Source: Hirsutella rhossiliensis
Lineage: Eukaryota; Ascomycota; Sordariomycetes; Hypocreales; Ophiocordycipitaceae
Direction: 5' to 3'
Assembly: GCF_020360975.1 (NCBI RefSeq)
Contig: NW_025408673.1
Span: 2,604,001 to 2,668,000 of the forward strand
DNA length: 64,000 bases
Shown: positions 61,292 through 64,000 of the stretch, in pieces
Numbering within the stretch: position 1 is the stretch's first letter
How the letters are laid out: the number at the start of each line of letters is the position of its first letter
The notes under the pieces: generated by a model
What the model was told of the DNA's origin: nothing
Databases searched by the model: none
The model's input: only the letters and a program-made list of their open reading frames with translations
Position numbers and translations under genes: made by a program

Positions 61292-63200
61292 GTATCTTAA
61301 TTAGTAATTATTAGTATATACTTTATTCCTTAAAGTAATAGCTTAACTAGCCCCTAAAGATTTATATAAACTCTTTCTAGCTTTTTTATTACTATAGATA
61401 TTAGCTCCCTTAGGACCTTTCTTATTATTTTAGCTTTAGTATAGCTTAAGTAAAATAATAAGTAAAATAAGTTATCTTTAAGATTATTTATTCTAGCGTT
61501 TAGTTTACCCTTTATATACTTTCTAAGGTATCCTAGCTTAGTATATAATAGTCTTTTAAGTATCTTTAGGATTAACTTTAGCACTACCTTATTATTACTA
61601 TCTTTTTCTTAAATTATATAGGCTCGGTGCCCTTCTTATCTAGCTTAAGCGCTATACCTTTTTATATTTATAGATAAATAGTACCTCCTCTTAATTTCTT
61701 ATTACTATAACTATCTTCCTTAAAAAGTCTAAGATAATATATACTCCCTTATCTTTTAGTTTACTAACTAATAGTAAGCTACTTATCGCCTCTAGGATAT
61801 AGTATACCCTATATACTATTATTAACCTTACTCTTTTTTTCTATAAGACGTAAAAGATCCTTATATCTTCTTTCCCTCTTAAATAAAGCTTAAAGCTATC
61901 TATAATCTTAATACTTATCTTTATAAGGGATAACTTTAAGATAAATTAGTCTTCCTTTAAGGTAATATAAATAGAATTATAACTATTAAGATATTATTAT
62001 AAAGGGGCTATTACTTTTATATTTAAAAGTAAGTAGGTAAATCTCTTAGATTTACTACTATTATCTTTAAGGATCTTAACTACGTTTACCTTTTCTTTAC
62101 TAGTTATAGCCTCTTTTACCTTTACTTTTTTAAAGGCTAGCTAGGTCTTTTTTACTTTAGTTTAGTACTAAATTATATAATTATACTTAAAATATATACC
62201 GCTATAAGACTAATACCCCCTTACTTTCTTTAAATCCTTTTCTTTACTATTACTACTACTATCTTATACTTTAGATATATTATTCCCTTTAATTTATATA
62301 CTATAGCTATAACCTATAAATTATATAGTTTCTCTTTTAATTATTATATTAATAAGCTTTAACTATTTACTTTTTAATAAGCTCTATAGCTTTTCTATTA
62401 TTAACGTCTTTATTAAAGCGTTTAAGATCTTAACTATAATATTAAAAGTATTATCTATACTTTTTTATAAAAAGTATATTAATAGCTATTTATAGATAAT
62501 AATATCCTTATCTTAGCTATTAATATAATCTTAAAGTCGCTTTAGGTTATCGACCTTCTCTTATTTAATTCTATTCGTTTATATACTAACGTTATATAGT
62601 ATTTAGATTAGCTATTAAAGGCGCGCTTTATTTAATATTATATATTACTTAATAAGGGACTAATAAATTACTTATAGATTAGTAAGATAGTTAACTAAGT
62701 TCTTATAGATCTAGGTAATACTTTATTATATTTTTATTCTTATAAGAGAGATATTTTCAATATTAATTATATTCTCTCCTAGCGTTAATAAATCTAACGA
62801 TTCCTTTATTACCTTACTAGTAATATAGCTTATAAGATCGTTACTTAATAAGTTATCTTTAAGATCTATCTTTTAATTATTAAAGGAGTCTCTTTTATTA
62901 AGGATAGTTCCTTTATAGTCTTTCTTATTTATAGTACTAGGTCTTTACTATTAACTATTAATTCTTAATAAAAAAGTATTTTTATATACTAAGTTTAATT
63001 ATATAGTAGAAGTATAATAAAGGTAACTAAGTATATAACCTATTATAATTAAACTTACTTTTATTCTATTTTATTTAATAGCTCTTAATATATATATATA
63101 TATATAGTAGTATATTTATACTACTATTTAGTAACTTACTACTTATAGGTACTACTTAAATATATCTTAGTCTATATCTTAATAGTTAGTATTAAGCATT
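61292..63200 (-). mobile_element. Copia2 remnant (gag zinc knuckle to integrase start)
   Basis: A Copia element different from Copia1. On the minus strand: a decayed zinc knuckle (GYQSYSGIYFKYN, Cys to Tyr, about 62,220), the protease-to-GAG-pre-integrase linker with SSLLLVSKLKDKGVYIILDF (about 61,790-61,730), GAG-pre-integrase with LGYLRKYIKG and LSYTKAK (61,550-61,420; in intact relatives HLGH and CxxC), then the integrase start ERVYINLQG (about 61,375). A 76-codon frame at 61,354-61,584 is the longest uninterrupted piece. The remainder of integrase, RT and RNase H is absent because L/G3 abuts at 61,291. Strongly RIP-mutated. Confidence 0.7.
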
Positions 63201-64000
63201 CTTATTACTTAGGGCTTTATACTATTCTTTATCTAGCTTTATATTATTTACGACTTTAATAATAAGTCTACTTATCTTCCGCGGGCTAGCTAACGATAGT
63301 AGTTTTATACTTACTATAGCTATAAAGTCCTTTAGGGTCTAAAACGTATAAGGCTTAGTATTATTTAAACTAAGTACTACGATAACTTCTAAGCGTAAAA
63401 GAATAACTATAGTAGATACTACTTAGTAATATATATAGAATCCTTAGGGATCTAAGCCTAAGCGTTATAGGCTAAAACGGGATTTAGTATTCTACTATAA
63501 GTATTATAATAACCTGCCTTATTCGACTTACGTTTCTATTATATTTCGTAACTATCTACTAAAGAGATATATAATAAACGTTACTAGTCTTAAGTTAACC
63601 TTAATTAAGAAACTATATTATAACCTTTTAAAAGACGCCTTTAATAAAGCTAAAGAGATTAATCTTATTAAGTTTTAAGGGAAAAAAAAGTAGGTTTTAT
63701 AAAAGGCAATTAATTTAAAGGCCGTAATAAAGGCTTTAGTTTAGCTTATTACTCTATAAAACCTTTTATATAACTATAAAAGTTAAGATAGTAAGTCCGC
63801 CTCTAGAAATAGTAGTCTTAGCCTATTATATTCTATAGTTACCTTATTAGGCAATCTTTAGCCCCTCTATTACTATAAAAGCTTAGGTCCTACTTAGGTA
63901 TTCCTTATATACTATAGATATTCTTCCCTTTTTTATATTAACTTAGTTATCTTTTATAACTACGCGCTATTCCTTCGCTTATTAGTTATTACTATATAAT
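63201..64000 (+). mobile_element. Unclassified degenerate repeat at right edge
   Basis: A plus-strand frame (about 63,470-63,680) reads RDLVFYYKYYNNLPYSTYV and later LKDAFNKAKEINLIKF, with no recognised domain. It is RIP-mutated and continues beyond the window. Confidence 0.3.

Larger units (their letters stand above)
7700..64000. other. AT-rich, RIP-saturated retrotransposon block
   Basis: From about 7,700 to the right edge CpA and TpG dinucleotides almost vanish and TpA dominates, on both strands and regardless of element identity. This is the signature of repeat-induced point mutation, a premeiotic C-to-T process acting on fungal duplicated DNA. The result is ablation of ATG codons and conversion of CAA, CAG and TGG codons to stops, so long frames are absent although the underlying sequence is clearly retrotransposon coding DNA. 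Less-mutated islands occur at 12,446-18,788, 32,030-33,490, 20,840-21,070 and 58,461-59,027. Such blocks are usually heterochromatic. Confidence 0.9.

Noticed and set aside
7700..64000. Mitochondrial or other organellar DNA because of the AT richness
   Set aside because: The composition is explained by CpA-to-TpA change across identifiable nuclear retrotransposons with LTRs and target-site duplications. No organellar genes are present.
7700..64000. Telomere, CRISPR array or tandem satellite
   Set aside because: No TTAGGG runs, no regularly spaced identical repeats, and no extended tandem arrays. The repeats are dispersed elements.

Overview
The window looks like nuclear DNA of a filamentous ascomycete (Pezizomycotina). 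The evidence is short GT-AG introns, C/G-ending codons in the unique genes, and a long AT-rich tract in which nearly every CpA/TpG has become TpA, the mark of repeat-induced point mutation (RIP). Genus and species cannot be named from the sequence alone.

Layout. Positions 1 to about 7,700 are ordinary, balanced-composition, gene-bearing DNA. It holds a left-edge hypothetical ORF (+), a spliced NAD(P)-binding Rossmann/NmrA-like protein (-), a PLP-dependent threonine-aldolase-family enzyme (-), a small spliced hypothetical gene (-), and what may be the first exon of a gene (+) cut off at the junction. Composition switches abruptly at about 7,700. The remaining 56 kb is a stack of nested, RIP-killed retrotransposons with no intact cellular gene that I can support.

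The dominant repeat is one Copia family (Copia1): copies or fragments A (9,472-19,023, -), B (12,446-18,788, +), E (22,988-29,321, -), D (29,605-31,290, +, truncated), C (44,746-51,086, +) and a lone LTR at 8,049-8,536. B is the least mutated. It lies inside A with a 5-bp target-site duplication (TSD, ATTAA), and E preserves the matching uninterrupted site. Three chromodomain Gypsy elements follow: G2 (33,550-38,030, -), G1 (38,031-52,229, +, split by Copia1-C with TSD AACCT) and G3 (53,400-60,120, -). There are also LINE remnants (an RNase H part at about 19.0-20.1 kb, and an ORF1 part split by Copia1-E) and a second Copia family (61,292-63,200, -).

Two small repeats stand out. Element X is exactly 567 bp in three copies (20,716-21,660 interrupted; 58,461-59,027; 60,427-60,993 inverted), with 6-bp TSDs and no coding capacity. 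Inside the first X sits Y, 373 bp (20,774-21,146, read on the minus strand). Y has 73-bp terminal direct repeats, a primer-binding site and polypurine tract matching those of Copia1, and a tRNA-like internal segment. I read Y as a miniature LTR retrotransposon (TRIM) parasitic on Copia1. Its primer-binding site, like Copia1's, appears to match the anticodon-loop half of initiator tRNA-Met, as in Drosophila copia.

Relative order of events readable from the nesting: A before B; G1 before C; G3 before X2; the G3-linked LTR before X3; X1 before Y. The ORF desert comes from RIP, which turned CAA/CAG/TGG into stops and ATG into ATA. It does not mean the DNA was never coding.
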